Assembly (NCBI GenBank): GCA_038230895.1
Contig: JBBRMJ010000010.1
Location: 1-47,933, forward strand
Reading direction: 5' to 3'
Length of the DNA: 47,933 bases
DNA from: JAJXTN01 sp038230895
GTDB taxonomy: Bacteria; Patescibacteriota; Saccharimonadia; Saccharimonadales; UBA4665
The notes under the pieces were generated by a model that was not told the origin of the DNA, made no database searches, and saw nothing but the letters and a program-made list of their open reading frames with translations. Below are positions 15,770-24,376 of this stretch, in pieces. A program made the translations under genes and the position numbers. Numbering within the stretch: position 1 is the stretch's first letter; the number at the start of each line of letters is the position of its first letter.

Positions 15770-16909
15770 ATGACCAAACCAGCTAAAAACACATCGACAA
15801 CCGTAGGACTGGCTTCGTCAGCCCAGCGAGCCATCTCGGAAGCGATGTTTATGAGCATCGGCGACGGGGCAATTACCACTGATGAGTTCGGGAGGATCAC
15901 CCGTGTCAACCCAGCCGCACTACAGATTCTGGGCTTCAAAGAATCGGAACTGATCGGTGAATGGTTCCCCAAGAAATTAGTCATCGTCACTGCCGATGAC
16001 AAACCACTCAGCCTTATCAACCGTCCCATCACCAAAGCCTTCCTGACAGGTAAGCCCGTGTCGGAAAAAGGCTATTATCGTCGGCGCAACGGCCAAATTT
16101 TCCCAACGGCCATCAATGTGTCACCCATTATCCTCAATGGCCGTCCGCTGGGTGCCATCGAGGTATTTCGCGACATAACCGCCGAAGAAGAAGTTGATCG
16201 GATGAAGAGTGAATTTATTTCGCTGGCTTCACACCAATTACGTACGCCACTATCAGCCATCAAGACATATTCGCACATGCTCGTTGATGGCTACATGGGC
16301 ACATTAACCGGCACCCAGAAAAAATCACTGCGCACTATCATTAGTGCGACCAACCGTATGAATGAATTGATTAGCACGTTGCTAAATATTACCCGCATCG
16401 AGAGTGGTACCATTGCCGTGACGCCCAAAATGGTCGCCATGGATAAACTTGCCGATGAAGTGCTCAAGGAGCTGTCCCATATGGCGGATGACGGCAATGT
16501 CACTGTATCTATGAAACGCAGCGGTACTGCCAGCACCAGCTTGCGTACCGACAGCCTGATCGTCAAGGAAATCTTAACCAACCTGGTCTCCAATGCTATC
16601 AAGTACACCCCAGAGCATGGCAGTGTGACTGTCCTGGTCCAGCCACGTACTCGCGAAGTGGTCGTCAGCGTTGCTGACACCGGTTGGGGCATACCAGACT
16701 ATGACCAAGAGCAAATTTTCAGCAAATTCTTCCGCGCCCATAATATTATCAAACGCGAAACCACTGGGACTGGATTGGGTCTCTACCTGGTCAAGGGTTT
16801 ACTCGACGAACTCGGTGGCAAAATCTGGTTCAAAAGCATTGAAGGCAAGGGCACGACGTTCACCTTCAGTCTGCCGAGACCGGCTCGCAAGCCAATCTCC
16901 CAGAAGTAG
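15770..16909 (+). CDS. Cytosolic PAS-domain sensor histidine kinase
   Basis: This 379-aa protein has a PAS domain (about 25-145; SIGDGAITTDEFGRITRVNP, FPTAINVSPI), a HisKA domain with SHQLRTPLSAIK (phospho-acceptor H155) and a HATPase_c domain. The N box reads LVSNAIKYTPEHG, the G1 box VADTGWGIPD and the G2 box TGTGLGLYLVK. No membrane segment is present, so it senses a cytosolic or partner-borne signal. It sits between the 89-aa gene and a REC-only regulator 78 nt downstream, the natural phosphorylation partner. All catalytic boxes look intact. Confidence 0.93.
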   Translation: MTKPAKNTSTTVGLASSAQRAISEAMFMSIGDGAITTDEFGRITRVNPAALQILGFKESELIGEWFPKKLVIVTADDKPLSLINRPITKAFLTGKPVSEKGYYRRRNGQIFPTAINVSPIILNGRPLGAIEVFRDITAEEEVDRMKSEFISLASHQLRTPLSAIKTYSHMLVDGYMGTLTGTQKKSLRTIISATNRMNELISTLLNITRIESGTIAVTPKMVAMDKLADEVLKELSHMADDGNVTVSMKRSGTASTSLRTDSLIVKEILTNLVSNAIKYTPEHGSVTVLVQPRTREVVVSVADTGWGIPDYDQEQIFSKFFRAHNIIKRETTGTGLGLYLVKGLLDELGGKIWFKSIEGKGTTFTFSLPRPARKPISQK

Positions 16910-16930
16910 GCTTCATTGACTGTGAAATAT

Positions 16931-16959
16931 TTGATACCTGCCCGGCAGCGGGGTATGCT
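16931..16959 (+). promoter_or_regulatory. Internal promoter of the response regulator
   Basis: TTGATA (16931-16936), a 17-nt spacer and TATGCT (16954-16959) precede the gene. A ribosome binding site AAGGGG (16976-16981) then stands 6 nt before the GTG start. The regulator can thus be made independently of the kinase. The GC-rich spacer contains the short inverted repeat CTGC-CCG-GCAG. Confidence 0.5.
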
Positions 16960-16987
16960 ATAAGTAATAGATAATAAGGGGTGCCGT

Positions 16988-17383
16988 GTGGCGAATATAC
17001 TAATTGTCGAAGACGACCATGACCTAAATAACGCCTACTGCATTATCCTGAAAAATGAGGGTCACCAAGTGGTGGCCGCGTTCGACGGCAAAGAAGCGCT
17101 CGCTCAGGCTAAAACCTTTACGCCCGATCTTATCCTCTTGGATTTACTGATGCCTATCATGGGCGGACTGGAGTTTCTCCAGAAATACGATTTGAAGACG
17201 CAACACAGTACAGTCAAAGTCTTGATCTTCACCAACATGGAGAATTCGCCAGAAGTCGCCGAGGCTTACACGCTCGGTGCGAAGCGCTGTATCATAAAAT
17301 CCTGGACTGCGCCGCATAATCTCGCACGCGTGGTCAGTGATACTTTGCACGACGAAGCTGTCAAAACCATCGCCAAAAAATAG
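16988..17383 (+). CDS. REC-only response regulator
   Basis: The 131-aa protein is a single receiver domain: acidic pair in VEDDHD, phosphorylated D52 in LILLDLLMP, the Thr switch in IFTNME and the conserved Lys in RCIIKSW. No DNA-binding or enzymatic output domain follows, so it acts through protein contact, like CheY or Spo0F-type regulators. The GTG start is supported by a well-placed AAGGGG. Lying after the PAS kinase, it is the likely recipient of phosphate from H155. Confidence 0.92.
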   Translation: MANILIVEDDHDLNNAYCIILKNEGHQVVAAFDGKEALAQAKTFTPDLILLDLLMPIMGGLEFLQKYDLKTQHSTVKVLIFTNMENSPEVAEAYTLGAKRCIIKSWTAPHNLARVVSDTLHDEAVKTIAKK

Positions 17384-17415
17384 CTTGCATACATCTCGAG
17401 AGACTCTACCTCGCA

Positions 17416-17473
17416 TAGAAACTAGAAACTAGAAACTAGAAACTAGAAACTAGAAACTAGAAACTAGAAACTA
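17416..17473. repeat. Heptanucleotide tandem repeat (TAGAAAC)x8
   Basis: Eight perfect head-to-tail copies of TAGAAAC plus TA fill 17416-17473. They lie between the convergent REC gene and crp-like gene and end exactly at the TGA of the latter (17474-17476). Each junction forms CTAG-AAA-CTAG, so weak hairpins are possible. Perfect short tandem arrays of this kind are prone to slippage, so copy number may vary between strains. Confidence 0.95.
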
Positions 17474-18163
17474 TCACAGCTTAACCTGCAAATCAGCGAT
17501 GTATTGGTCATTCAGCATAGTCATCAGCTGGGCTAGATCAAGACGGTAGGGCATACGCTTACCATAATCAATCACGCCACTGTGCTTGAGCTTGTTGAGC
17601 TCAGTAGCGGCCGTTTCTCGAGTCAGACCAGTTAAGTTTGCGAAATCTTGATGCGTTAAGTCAAGATCAATTTCGATCAATTGGGGACCAACCGTTTTGC
17701 CGTGACTCAGCGCCAAGTAGTGCAGGGTATAGAGCAGTTTATCGCTCGCACGAGAATGCTGCAACGCATTGAGCCGCATCGATTTGCCTAATTGGTCCAT
17801 GAGATAGCGTTCAAGTTCTAAGTACAAAAGATCGGGTCGACTTTTGATAAATGCGACGTATTCTTCACGGTCCACCATCACCACGGTGACGACGGTGGTA
17901 AAGGCCTCGTAATAATAGATCGCACTAGCCAGTTTCCCATAGACCCAAGGAGCCGGAAAGACCGCATCAGCAGCGTAGAAGGCGACCGGTTTCTCGTCAC
18001 CATTGATACTGAGATTGTAGGCTTTTACCATGCCAGTTTTGACGAGATAGCCATGTCGTGGTGCTTCGCCCTGAAAAATAATAATTTCACCCTTACTATA
18101 GTCTCTGGTCGGATAACGGTCCAGAAACGCATGTAATTCATTGGTGGCACGCGCATCAGTCAT
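17474..18163 (-). CDS. Crp/Fnr-family transcription regulator
   Basis: The 229-aa protein has an N-terminal cyclic-nucleotide-binding-type beta barrel (about 15-120; GEIIIFQGEAPRHGYLVKTG), a long dimer helix and a C-terminal winged helix. The recognition part reads LTHQDFANLTGLTRETAATELNKLK (about 168-192). The usual cAMP phosphate-binding signature is not clear and no Fnr-type cysteines are seen, so the effector is unknown. It faces the kinase operon tail to tail. On the minus strand the upstream sequence has TATAGC 7 nt before the ATG. Confidence 0.88.
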   Translation of the reverse strand: MTDARATNELHAFLDRYPTRDYSKGEIIIFQGEAPRHGYLVKTGMVKAYNLSINGDEKPVAFYAADAVFPAPWVYGKLASAIYYYEAFTTVVTVVMVDREEYVAFIKSRPDLLYLELERYLMDQLGKSMRLNALQHSRASDKLLYTLHYLALSHGKTVGPQLIEIDLDLTHQDFANLTGLTRETAATELNKLKHSGVIDYGKRMPYRLDLAQLMTMLNDQYIADLQVKL

Positions 18164-18206
18164 TGGTCTAGCTATAGTACCACCATCGACAGGGGTTGGA
18201 TAGGGC

Positions 18207-19778
18207 TCAGTTAGCGGTAGTAGTCTTCAGCTGATCAGTACCTGTCAGGATAATAAAGTCGGCAGTGTAGATACCGGCATAGGGGTTAACCGTCGTGAAG
18301 TTGTTACCATATTGCTTCTGCAGGAACGCCCGTGTAGCCGGGAATTTGCCGCCGGAGAGATCAATAACGGTCGTTGTCGCTTGCGTGGCATTGGCATCAC
18401 CAACGGCCACGATATTCAAGTGTTTACCCGTCAGCGCATAACGAATTTTTCCAGCCAAGCCCGAGCTATCAGTCGCATTCAGTACCACAATTGGCGCTGA
18501 CTCTTGAATAATTGGATCGGTTGAGGACTGTTGGGCAATAAATGCCTGAATATCATCGAAATTATCGACACCAGCTGCCGGAATCAACGTCGATTCACCA
18601 TCTGGAGCCGTATAGTTTGCCAGTAAGTTTTTGCCGTTGGCCATGTTCAGACTCAATGACTGAATATTGTTGCCGGTAATATCCTTAACGAGATCGTAGA
18701 GCCGATGGACTTCACCGAGGCTAAAGTCGGTGGTGACGTTATTGCCAATGGCGTCAGATAGGCTACTAAGTTTGGCTGGATTCGTGATAACACCAGCGCT
18801 GACTGCTTTTGATTTTAAGGATACGAGGAGCAGCCGTTGATTGGCGGTACGAGTGAAGTCAGACTGCGCAAACCCATAGGAGCGGTAGCTATCCCCACGG
18901 GCTCGAGCCAGATCGAGCGCTTGCTGACCATTCAAGTGATGTGTGCCATTGGTCAACTTCACCAAGGGGCCCTTGGTTGTATAGTCGATATTCGGGTCAT
19001 ACAGCCCACGCGGATCACTACTCTGAATAGTGACATCGACCCCGCCAACGGCGCTCACTGCGTCACGCAGCGCGGTGTAGTTGACGAGAGCGTAGTAATT
19101 GATCGTGATGCCGAAGTCGGCCTCGATGACTTGCTCCAGTTGACCCATACCGCCATTTGGATAGCCTTGCTGGCTAAAGCCATTGGCTTTACCGTCAACA
19201 TAGGCGGCATTAATTTTTTGATGACCGCCATCGACATTCACCCAGAGGTCTCTCGGTACTGAAAGCAGGAAAGCCTTGTGATTCTTTGTATCTATACTGA
19301 TAATCATGATCGAATCGGTCAAATCACCACCCTGATGGCCGGCATCGTCTGCCGAATTGCCCGCCAGTAGGATATTAACCCGACCGCTCGATTCACCTTT
19401 TAACTTTGTGCTGGTCAGTACACCAAGGATATTGCCACCGAAAACTTTGTGAGCATTATAAGCAAACTTGCCGCCAACCCAACCACCGATGAGTAGCACG
19501 AGCAATGCGAGGATTATGACTGTTCGCTTGAGGGTGATAGCATGCAGTAGCCGCTTGAAACGGCTGGGACGCTTATCCGAGAAGTCCATTTTGGGTGGCA
19601 GTGGGGCATTAGTGGGTCGCCGTGCGGCTTTGGATGGCTGTTGTTGACTATAGGAGCTCAGGGTCATGCCAATTGCTGGGAACTGAGCCGCCTGTTTGCG
19701 GATGACAAAATCTTGCCCCGGAAGGGGGCGGGGAGTGCCTGGTAGTAGCGGTCGTAAAGGCTTACGGTTATCTGTCAT
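18207..19778 (-). CDS. LytR-CpsA-Psr (LCP) family cell-wall glycopolymer transferase
   Basis: The 523-aa protein has a cytosolic proline-rich N-terminus (about 1-85), one membrane helix (about 88-108; VIILALLVLLIGGWVGGKFA), an extracellular LCP domain and a C-terminal LytR_C domain. LCP landmarks are LTDSIMIISID, the catalytic-region Arg in LLSVPRDLWV, DLARARGDS and DFTRTANQRLLL. The LytR_C part reads IVVLNATDSSGLAGKIRYAL and runs to about residue 515. LCP enzymes attach lipid-linked glycans or teichoic acid-like polymers to peptidoglycan. A TATAAT and a GAGG 8 nt before the ATG give a leadered start. Confidence 0.92.
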   Translation of the reverse strand: MTDNRKPLRPLLPGTPRPLPGQDFVIRKQAAQFPAIGMTLSSYSQQQPSKAARRPTNAPLPPKMDFSDKRPSRFKRLLHAITLKRTVIILALLVLLIGGWVGGKFAYNAHKVFGGNILGVLTSTKLKGESSGRVNILLAGNSADDAGHQGGDLTDSIMIISIDTKNHKAFLLSVPRDLWVNVDGGHQKINAAYVDGKANGFSQQGYPNGGMGQLEQVIEADFGITINYYALVNYTALRDAVSAVGGVDVTIQSSDPRGLYDPNIDYTTKGPLVKLTNGTHHLNGQQALDLARARGDSYRSYGFAQSDFTRTANQRLLLVSLKSKAVSAGVITNPAKLSSLSDAIGNNVTTDFSLGEVHRLYDLVKDITGNNIQSLSLNMANGKNLLANYTAPDGESTLIPAAGVDNFDDIQAFIAQQSSTDPIIQESAPIVVLNATDSSGLAGKIRYALTGKHLNIVAVGDANATQATTTVIDLSGGKFPATRAFLQKQYGNNFTTVNPYAGIYTADFIILTGTDQLKTTTAN

Positions 19779-19986
19779 GAACGATACCTCATTATACTGG
19801 CTTCTGGCCCGTCCGGCTAACTTTTCCCCGCACAGGCCGAGCCGCTCAGCCGATTCTCAGCCACAAGCCAGTTATTGTAACCGTGATCGAGATCGACCTG
19901 TCGTACAAGTTACGACACAAAAATACTAACCTGACTAGTGCCTTCATGCCTATGTGGGGTATAATGGAGGCACGATTGAGGAGTCA

Positions 19987-20952
19987 ATGAAGTTAATCGT
20001 CCAAATCCCTTGCCTGAACGAAGAGACCACCTTACCGCTGGTACTGAAAAGCATACCCAAGAAAATCGACGGCATTGATGAGATTCTCGTACTCGTTGTT
20101 GACGATGGTTCAACAGACCAAACGGTGACTGTAGCCCAGAAGTTCGGCGTCAAGCACTTCGTGCACCATGTAAGCAATCAGGGGCTTGGACGTTCTTTTC
20201 ACGATGGTGTCCAACGGGCTCTGGATCTGGGGGCCGATATCCTGATTAACACTGACGGCGATAACCAGTATCCCCAACAGGACATTGGCCGCCTGGTGGC
20301 GCCGATTCTGGCTGGTGAGGCCGACATTGTCATCGCTGATCGCCAGACCCATCTCATCAGTCATTTCACACCGTTCAAGAAGTTTCTTCAGCGAGCCGGC
20401 AGTGCCGTCGTGAACAAAGCCGCAGGCACAAATTTACCTGACGCTGCCAGCGGTTTTCGAGCCTATAGCCGCGAGTCGCTTATCAGACTGAACACTGTCA
20501 CTCGCTTTAGCTATTGCACCGAAACAATCATTCAAGCTGGTAACAAGGGCATGGCTATCGTCAGCGTCCCGATTGATACCAACCCCAAAACTCGCGAATC
20601 ACGTCTCTTCAAGTCCGACTGGGAACATGTCCGAAAGACAGCCATAACTATTATCCGGGCATACGTCATGTATAAACCATATATTGTGTTTGGCTGGCTT
20701 GGCGGTGTCTTATTTGGATTAGGCTTGGTGCCATTCGCTCGGTTTATTTACTTCAGCTTTGAAGATGGTAGCACTCAGGGTCATCTGCAATCTCTGCTGA
20801 TTGGCTCCCTCCTGATGATCGGGGCTTTCCTCTGCTTAGTGCTGAACATTATCGCTGATCTTATCAGAATCAATCGAGTCTTAACAGAAGATAATCTCGA
20901 GCAAACCAAGCGCATGCGATTTCAGCGCAAAAACAGCGTTGGCGTCTTGTAG
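19987..20952 (+). CDS. GT2 polyprenyl-phosphate glycosyltransferase (DPM1-like)
   Basis: The 321-aa product starts at ATG 19987, 3 nt after a GAGGAG; the upstream ATG 19954 precedes the TATAAT box (19960-19965) and is not used. GT2 motifs are IPCLNEETTLPLVLKSIP, VVDDGSTDQT, DILINTDGDNQYPQ and ASGFRAYSRE. Two membrane helices close the protein (about 235-255 and 270-295), as in ArnC/GtrB/DPM-type enzymes. It should load a sugar onto undecaprenyl phosphate for use outside the membrane. It converges with the GT-C-like gene, 3' ends overlapping by 31 bp, which may use that donor. Confidence 0.9.
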   Translation: MKLIVQIPCLNEETTLPLVLKSIPKKIDGIDEILVLVVDDGSTDQTVTVAQKFGVKHFVHHVSNQGLGRSFHDGVQRALDLGADILINTDGDNQYPQQDIGRLVAPILAGEADIVIADRQTHLISHFTPFKKFLQRAGSAVVNKAAGTNLPDAASGFRAYSRESLIRLNTVTRFSYCTETIIQAGNKGMAIVSVPIDTNPKTRESRLFKSDWEHVRKTAITIIRAYVMYKPYIVFGWLGGVLFGLGLVPFARFIYFSFEDGSTQGHLQSLLIGSLLMIGAFLCLVLNIIADLIRINRVLTEDNLEQTKRMRFQRKNSVGVL

Positions 20953-22451
20953 CCGGGGGTAACTGGACCCAGTACCTGCTTGACCGCGTGGTTGGCTTGC
21001 CGCACCGGTTGGCTCGGCCAGTACCACGTATCATTGCTGCGCAAGATATATGTCAAGGTGCCACCGCCCCAGAAAAGGCCCAGTAACGCAATGCCAGTAA
21101 ACAGCAATCGACGTGATGGGCGTCGTAACCACTGGCGACAGCCCAAGGCACCAAGCAACAGCAGCGGCAATAGTACGGGCAGCAGGTAGCGGCCATTGAT
21201 CGCCACCGGTTGTCCGGTCCGTAAAAATGCCCGATATTGATCAAGCCATAACGTCACAACATAGACACAGCTAACAAACCCCAGCAGCCACAGCGCATTG
21301 GCGTCATCACGACGCAGCAACCGTCGCCCGTAAATTATACTGGTCGTAACGGCCAGTACAGGGTAAACCATACCGATGACTGCCGGCACAAGTAGTGGCC
21401 CTTTGGTATCGAAGTCCGAGGCCGGGCCATCAACGGCAAAAAATAGCCGTAGCCACATGCCGTAGAACCAATCCGCCGTGAATACCACTGGGCTACGTGA
21501 AGCGTTAGTCTTATTGGTGCTGAGATTATAATCACGAATCCACGGCCCATATTCACTACAGGCCTCAACACTAAGAACTTTACTGCAATCTGGGACCGGT
21601 GTATGGTAACGGACAATATTGTATCCGTCACGCTGCAGAAAAAGACCAATGCACAGCAAGAATAGCAGCGGGAGTAACCATCGTACAGGCCTCGACAACA
21701 ATTTAAAGTCTTTCCTGATAGCCTCAACAACTGCCCGCCAACTCGACAATTGCCGGCGCACATAGACGATCACGTAGATGCTGATTGCCAGAAAGATTGG
21801 CAGGAACGCATATTTCACCAGACTAGTCAGCAAACAGAGGCTTATTAACGCGAATAGCGTCCGGACGTCCAAACGCCGTTGCAAGCGCAGAATTCTAGCA
21901 AAACGAATCGTTAATAATAAGCTTAGAGCGGTGAGTGGGAATAAGAGATTATCATAATTAATCTGGGCTGCGAGTAATGGCATGACTGGCAGGAGGCAGA
22001 AGACGGCGAAACAGCAATTAAGTAAGCCGTCGTGAGCACCAGTCCGACGGAACAGGCGCCGAAACAGCACAAGGCCACTGGCAAACAGTGCAATGTTGAT
22101 CGCCCGCAGCCAAAGCACCTGAATCGTCTGGTCTGAGGTAAAGACGGCGATCAGCCGATAGGGAAAGCTCATGAGATAGTGGTACAGATAGGAAGGGTCA
22201 CGAGCCACGGCGCCAAAGCGATCTGCATTCTCCGGCTGACTGCTCCAGAACGGGCTCAAATGATGGGCATAGAGACGAATGATACCGACGTGAAAGTCTT
22301 CATCAAAGGCCATAGGGTAACGCCCGCTGAGAGCTAACCATGCGGCTTGTAGCACGAAGAATCCCACCAGCACTCGAAATAGCCAGGAGCTACCCAGCGC
22401 CGCTATGACACGATGCGACCAAGTCAGTGGCCTTTGCTGAACTGTCTTCAT
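20922..22451 (-). CDS. Multi-pass GT-C/GT39-like glycosyltransferase
   Basis: The 509-aa protein has ten or more membrane helices. Its first outer loop carries AFDEDFHVGIIRLYAHHL, with the acidic pair typical of GT-C enzymes that use polyprenyl-phosphate sugars. A large loop (about 280-345) contains four cysteine/charged positions around VPDCSKVLSVEACSEYG, perhaps one disulfide. DUF2142-type membrane proteins are the alternative label. TATACT lies 9 nt before the ATG on the minus strand. Together with the neighbouring DPM1-like gene it suggests a surface glycan or protein glycosylation route; the acceptor is unknown. The gap 22452-22643 downstream holds nothing I recognise. Confidence 0.72.
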   Translation of the reverse strand: MKTVQQRPLTWSHRVIAALGSSWLFRVLVGFFVLQAAWLALSGRYPMAFDEDFHVGIIRLYAHHLSPFWSSQPENADRFGAVARDPSYLYHYLMSFPYRLIAVFTSDQTIQVLWLRAINIALFASGLVLFRRLFRRTGAHDGLLNCCFAVFCLLPVMPLLAAQINYDNLLFPLTALSLLLTIRFARILRLQRRLDVRTLFALISLCLLTSLVKYAFLPIFLAISIYVIVYVRRQLSSWRAVVEAIRKDFKLLSRPVRWLLPLLFLLCIGLFLQRDGYNIVRYHTPVPDCSKVLSVEACSEYGPWIRDYNLSTNKTNASRSPVVFTADWFYGMWLRLFFAVDGPASDFDTKGPLLVPAVIGMVYPVLAVTTSIIYGRRLLRRDDANALWLLGFVSCVYVVTLWLDQYRAFLRTGQPVAINGRYLLPVLLPLLLLGALGCRQWLRRPSRRLLFTGIALLGLFWGGGTLTYILRSNDTWYWPSQPVRQANHAVKQVLGPVTPGYKTPTLFLR

Positions 22452-22643
22452 ATAGCGATTAGTATAACGCCTTCCTTATTCTTTTGGGTAAAGCTTGGCC
22501 GCAATGCAAGCCACTGCTACAGTTCATTCGGTCATCTACCTTGCTCACTAAATATGCGACCGCTGGTGTCTCAATCATAATTATCGACGGAATGAGATCA
22601 GTCACGGCTCAGGCGTAGCGTTTACACAAACATTGAACCAGTC

Positions 22644-24308
22644 TTAGAAGTGTTCGCGGATGTGACTAAAGCTGTATTCCCACTCGGCGTTGGCCTTCTT
22701 GTGCGGATTAAAGATGGCCTGAGGATCCATGATAGTCTTGGCTTCTCGGAATAGCTCCAACACTTCTTTGCCATACATTTGCTCCAGCCATGGACCACGA
22801 ACTAAACCATCATTGTGTTCGCCAGACAGTGAGCCACCGTATTTGAGAACTAGGTTGTTAACAGCCTTCATGGCTGGCAGAATCTTCGCGCGGTCTTTAG
22901 GGTCCTCCAGTTTCATGAGAGGTATGACGTGGAAGTTACCGTCACCCATGTGACCAGCAATTGTCGCAAACAATTGGTACTTCTTAATGATTGCTCGCAG
23001 CTGTGGTAGGAATTTTGCCAAGTACTGTGGTGGCACCACAAAATCATCGATGAATGGAGCCGTGTGCTTATCTTTTACCTTGCTACGTAACAACTGGAAG
23101 CTATAGCGCCGCATGATCCAGAATTTTTCAGATTTACCTTCAGTCGCGTCTTCTTCGAAACCATTAATTTCATACCGTCCACGATGCTTCTTGAGCTCCA
23201 CATGCAACGCATGGACTTTATTGCGAACCTGCTGTTCAGTTTCGCCATTGAATTCCACCATCAAGATCAATTTTGGCACGCCACGGAGCAGCTGCAGGCC
23301 ATCAGGAATCAACGTCAGTAAGAGATGGATGAAGCGCCAGGGGCCGAGTAGCTTCAAAAAGCTAGGCATGAAGCGAATCGACAGCCAAAGGGTAGCATCA
23401 TCGAAAGACTCAAATGTTGCTGGCTTAGATTCGAGGACTTTCGGTATGACTTCGCCGAGGTCACTCATATTTTTCATGAATAAGACGAGCAAGCCGGAGT
23501 GGGGGCGAGCCGGTACAAGTCGGAAGTGTATATCGGTCACGAAACCCAGCGTGCCCTGGGCACCGACAATCAGCTTAGTCAGATCAAAAATCCCGCTGTC
23601 ACGGTCCCAAACGTCCCACAGATTATAGCCAGTCGAGTTCTTGGTGACATGTGGCTTGGCGGCCTTGATAGTGTCGTAATGCGTATCGACTAATTTGAAT
23701 ATGTTGCGGTAAACCTCGCCCTCGAAATCTTTAAGTTGCATTTTTTTATCGAGTTCGGGTTTCGTGAGGGGCTTCACCGTTCGTTCGACGCCATCAGCAA
23801 ATACAAATTGTAGCTGTGAAACAAAATTCTCGGTTTTACCAAACTCCAATGATTTCTCACCACCGGCATTGTTATTAACCATCCCTCCGACGCTCGCCAT
23901 ATCGCGTGATGCCGGATAGCTCGGCATAAGGGCTCGCATTTTGAGCGTTTCCGGCTCAAAGTCTCTGTACATAACTCCGGGCTGAACTTGCGCCTCAGCT
24001 GCGGTAACTTTTTCAATCTTAGTGAAGTGTTTGCGAAAATCAACGATAATAGAATCATTAATGGCTCCACCGGACATACAGGTACCGGCCGAACGAGCAG
24101 TCAGACTAAGCTCGGGATGATCCTGCTTATTTGCAGCGACGTAGCGCACCAACTGCTCGATATCTTTACCGTCTTCCGGCATGGTGACGAGTGTCGGGCG
24201 CAGCTCGAACATCGAAGCGTCGTGGCTGTAGAGGTCAAGCGTTGCGGGAGCGTCGTCAACTTCGCCCTTGAAGCCTGCTTTTTTTAGTCCTGCTTTGATT
24301 TCTTCCAT
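22644..24308 (-). CDS. FAD-linked lactate/glycolate-type dehydrogenase
   Basis: The 554-aa protein is a VAO-type flavoenzyme. An FAD-binding PCMH domain (about 35-215; SLTARSAGTCMSGGAIND, PSYPASRDMASVGGMVNNNAGGEKS, VGAQGTLGFVTDI) is followed by the FAD-oxidase C domain with HMGDGNFHVIPL and GGSLSGEHNDGLVRGPW. These His/Glu motifs match D-lactate dehydrogenase and glycolate oxidase GlcD. The C-terminal ferredoxin domain of longer relatives is missing. It would pass electrons to quinone or another acceptor at the membrane. With the NDH-2 gene nearby this hints at a short respiratory chain, though no terminal oxidase is in the window. Confidence 0.83.
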   Translation of the reverse strand: MEEIKAGLKKAGFKGEVDDAPATLDLYSHDASMFELRPTLVTMPEDGKDIEQLVRYVAANKQDHPELSLTARSAGTCMSGGAINDSIIVDFRKHFTKIEKVTAAEAQVQPGVMYRDFEPETLKMRALMPSYPASRDMASVGGMVNNNAGGEKSLEFGKTENFVSQLQFVFADGVERTVKPLTKPELDKKMQLKDFEGEVYRNIFKLVDTHYDTIKAAKPHVTKNSTGYNLWDVWDRDSGIFDLTKLIVGAQGTLGFVTDIHFRLVPARPHSGLLVLFMKNMSDLGEVIPKVLESKPATFESFDDATLWLSIRFMPSFLKLLGPWRFIHLLLTLIPDGLQLLRGVPKLILMVEFNGETEQQVRNKVHALHVELKKHRGRYEINGFEEDATEGKSEKFWIMRRYSFQLLRSKVKDKHTAPFIDDFVVPPQYLAKFLPQLRAIIKKYQLFATIAGHMGDGNFHVIPLMKLEDPKDRAKILPAMKAVNNLVLKYGGSLSGEHNDGLVRGPWLEQMYGKEVLELFREAKTIMDPQAIFNPHKKANAEWEYSFSHIREHF

Positions 24309-24360
24309 CCACTAAGCTTAAGTGGTTTGCTACCCCAATTGCAAGTGAATCGCCAGTATT

Positions 24361-24369
24361 TGTTATACT
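24361..24369 (+). promoter_or_regulatory. Extended -10 promoter 7 nt before GT4 start
   Basis: TG-T-TATACT (24361-24369) is an extended -10 element ending 7 nt before ATG 24377. The transcript should start at or within one base of the A of the start codon, giving a leaderless mRNA. Confidence 0.6.
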
Positions 24370-24376
24370 AGAGGCC

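Noticed and set aside
17416..17473. CRISPR array
   Set aside because: The units are 7 bp, directly adjoining and without spacers. This is a simple tandem repeat and no cas gene is nearby.
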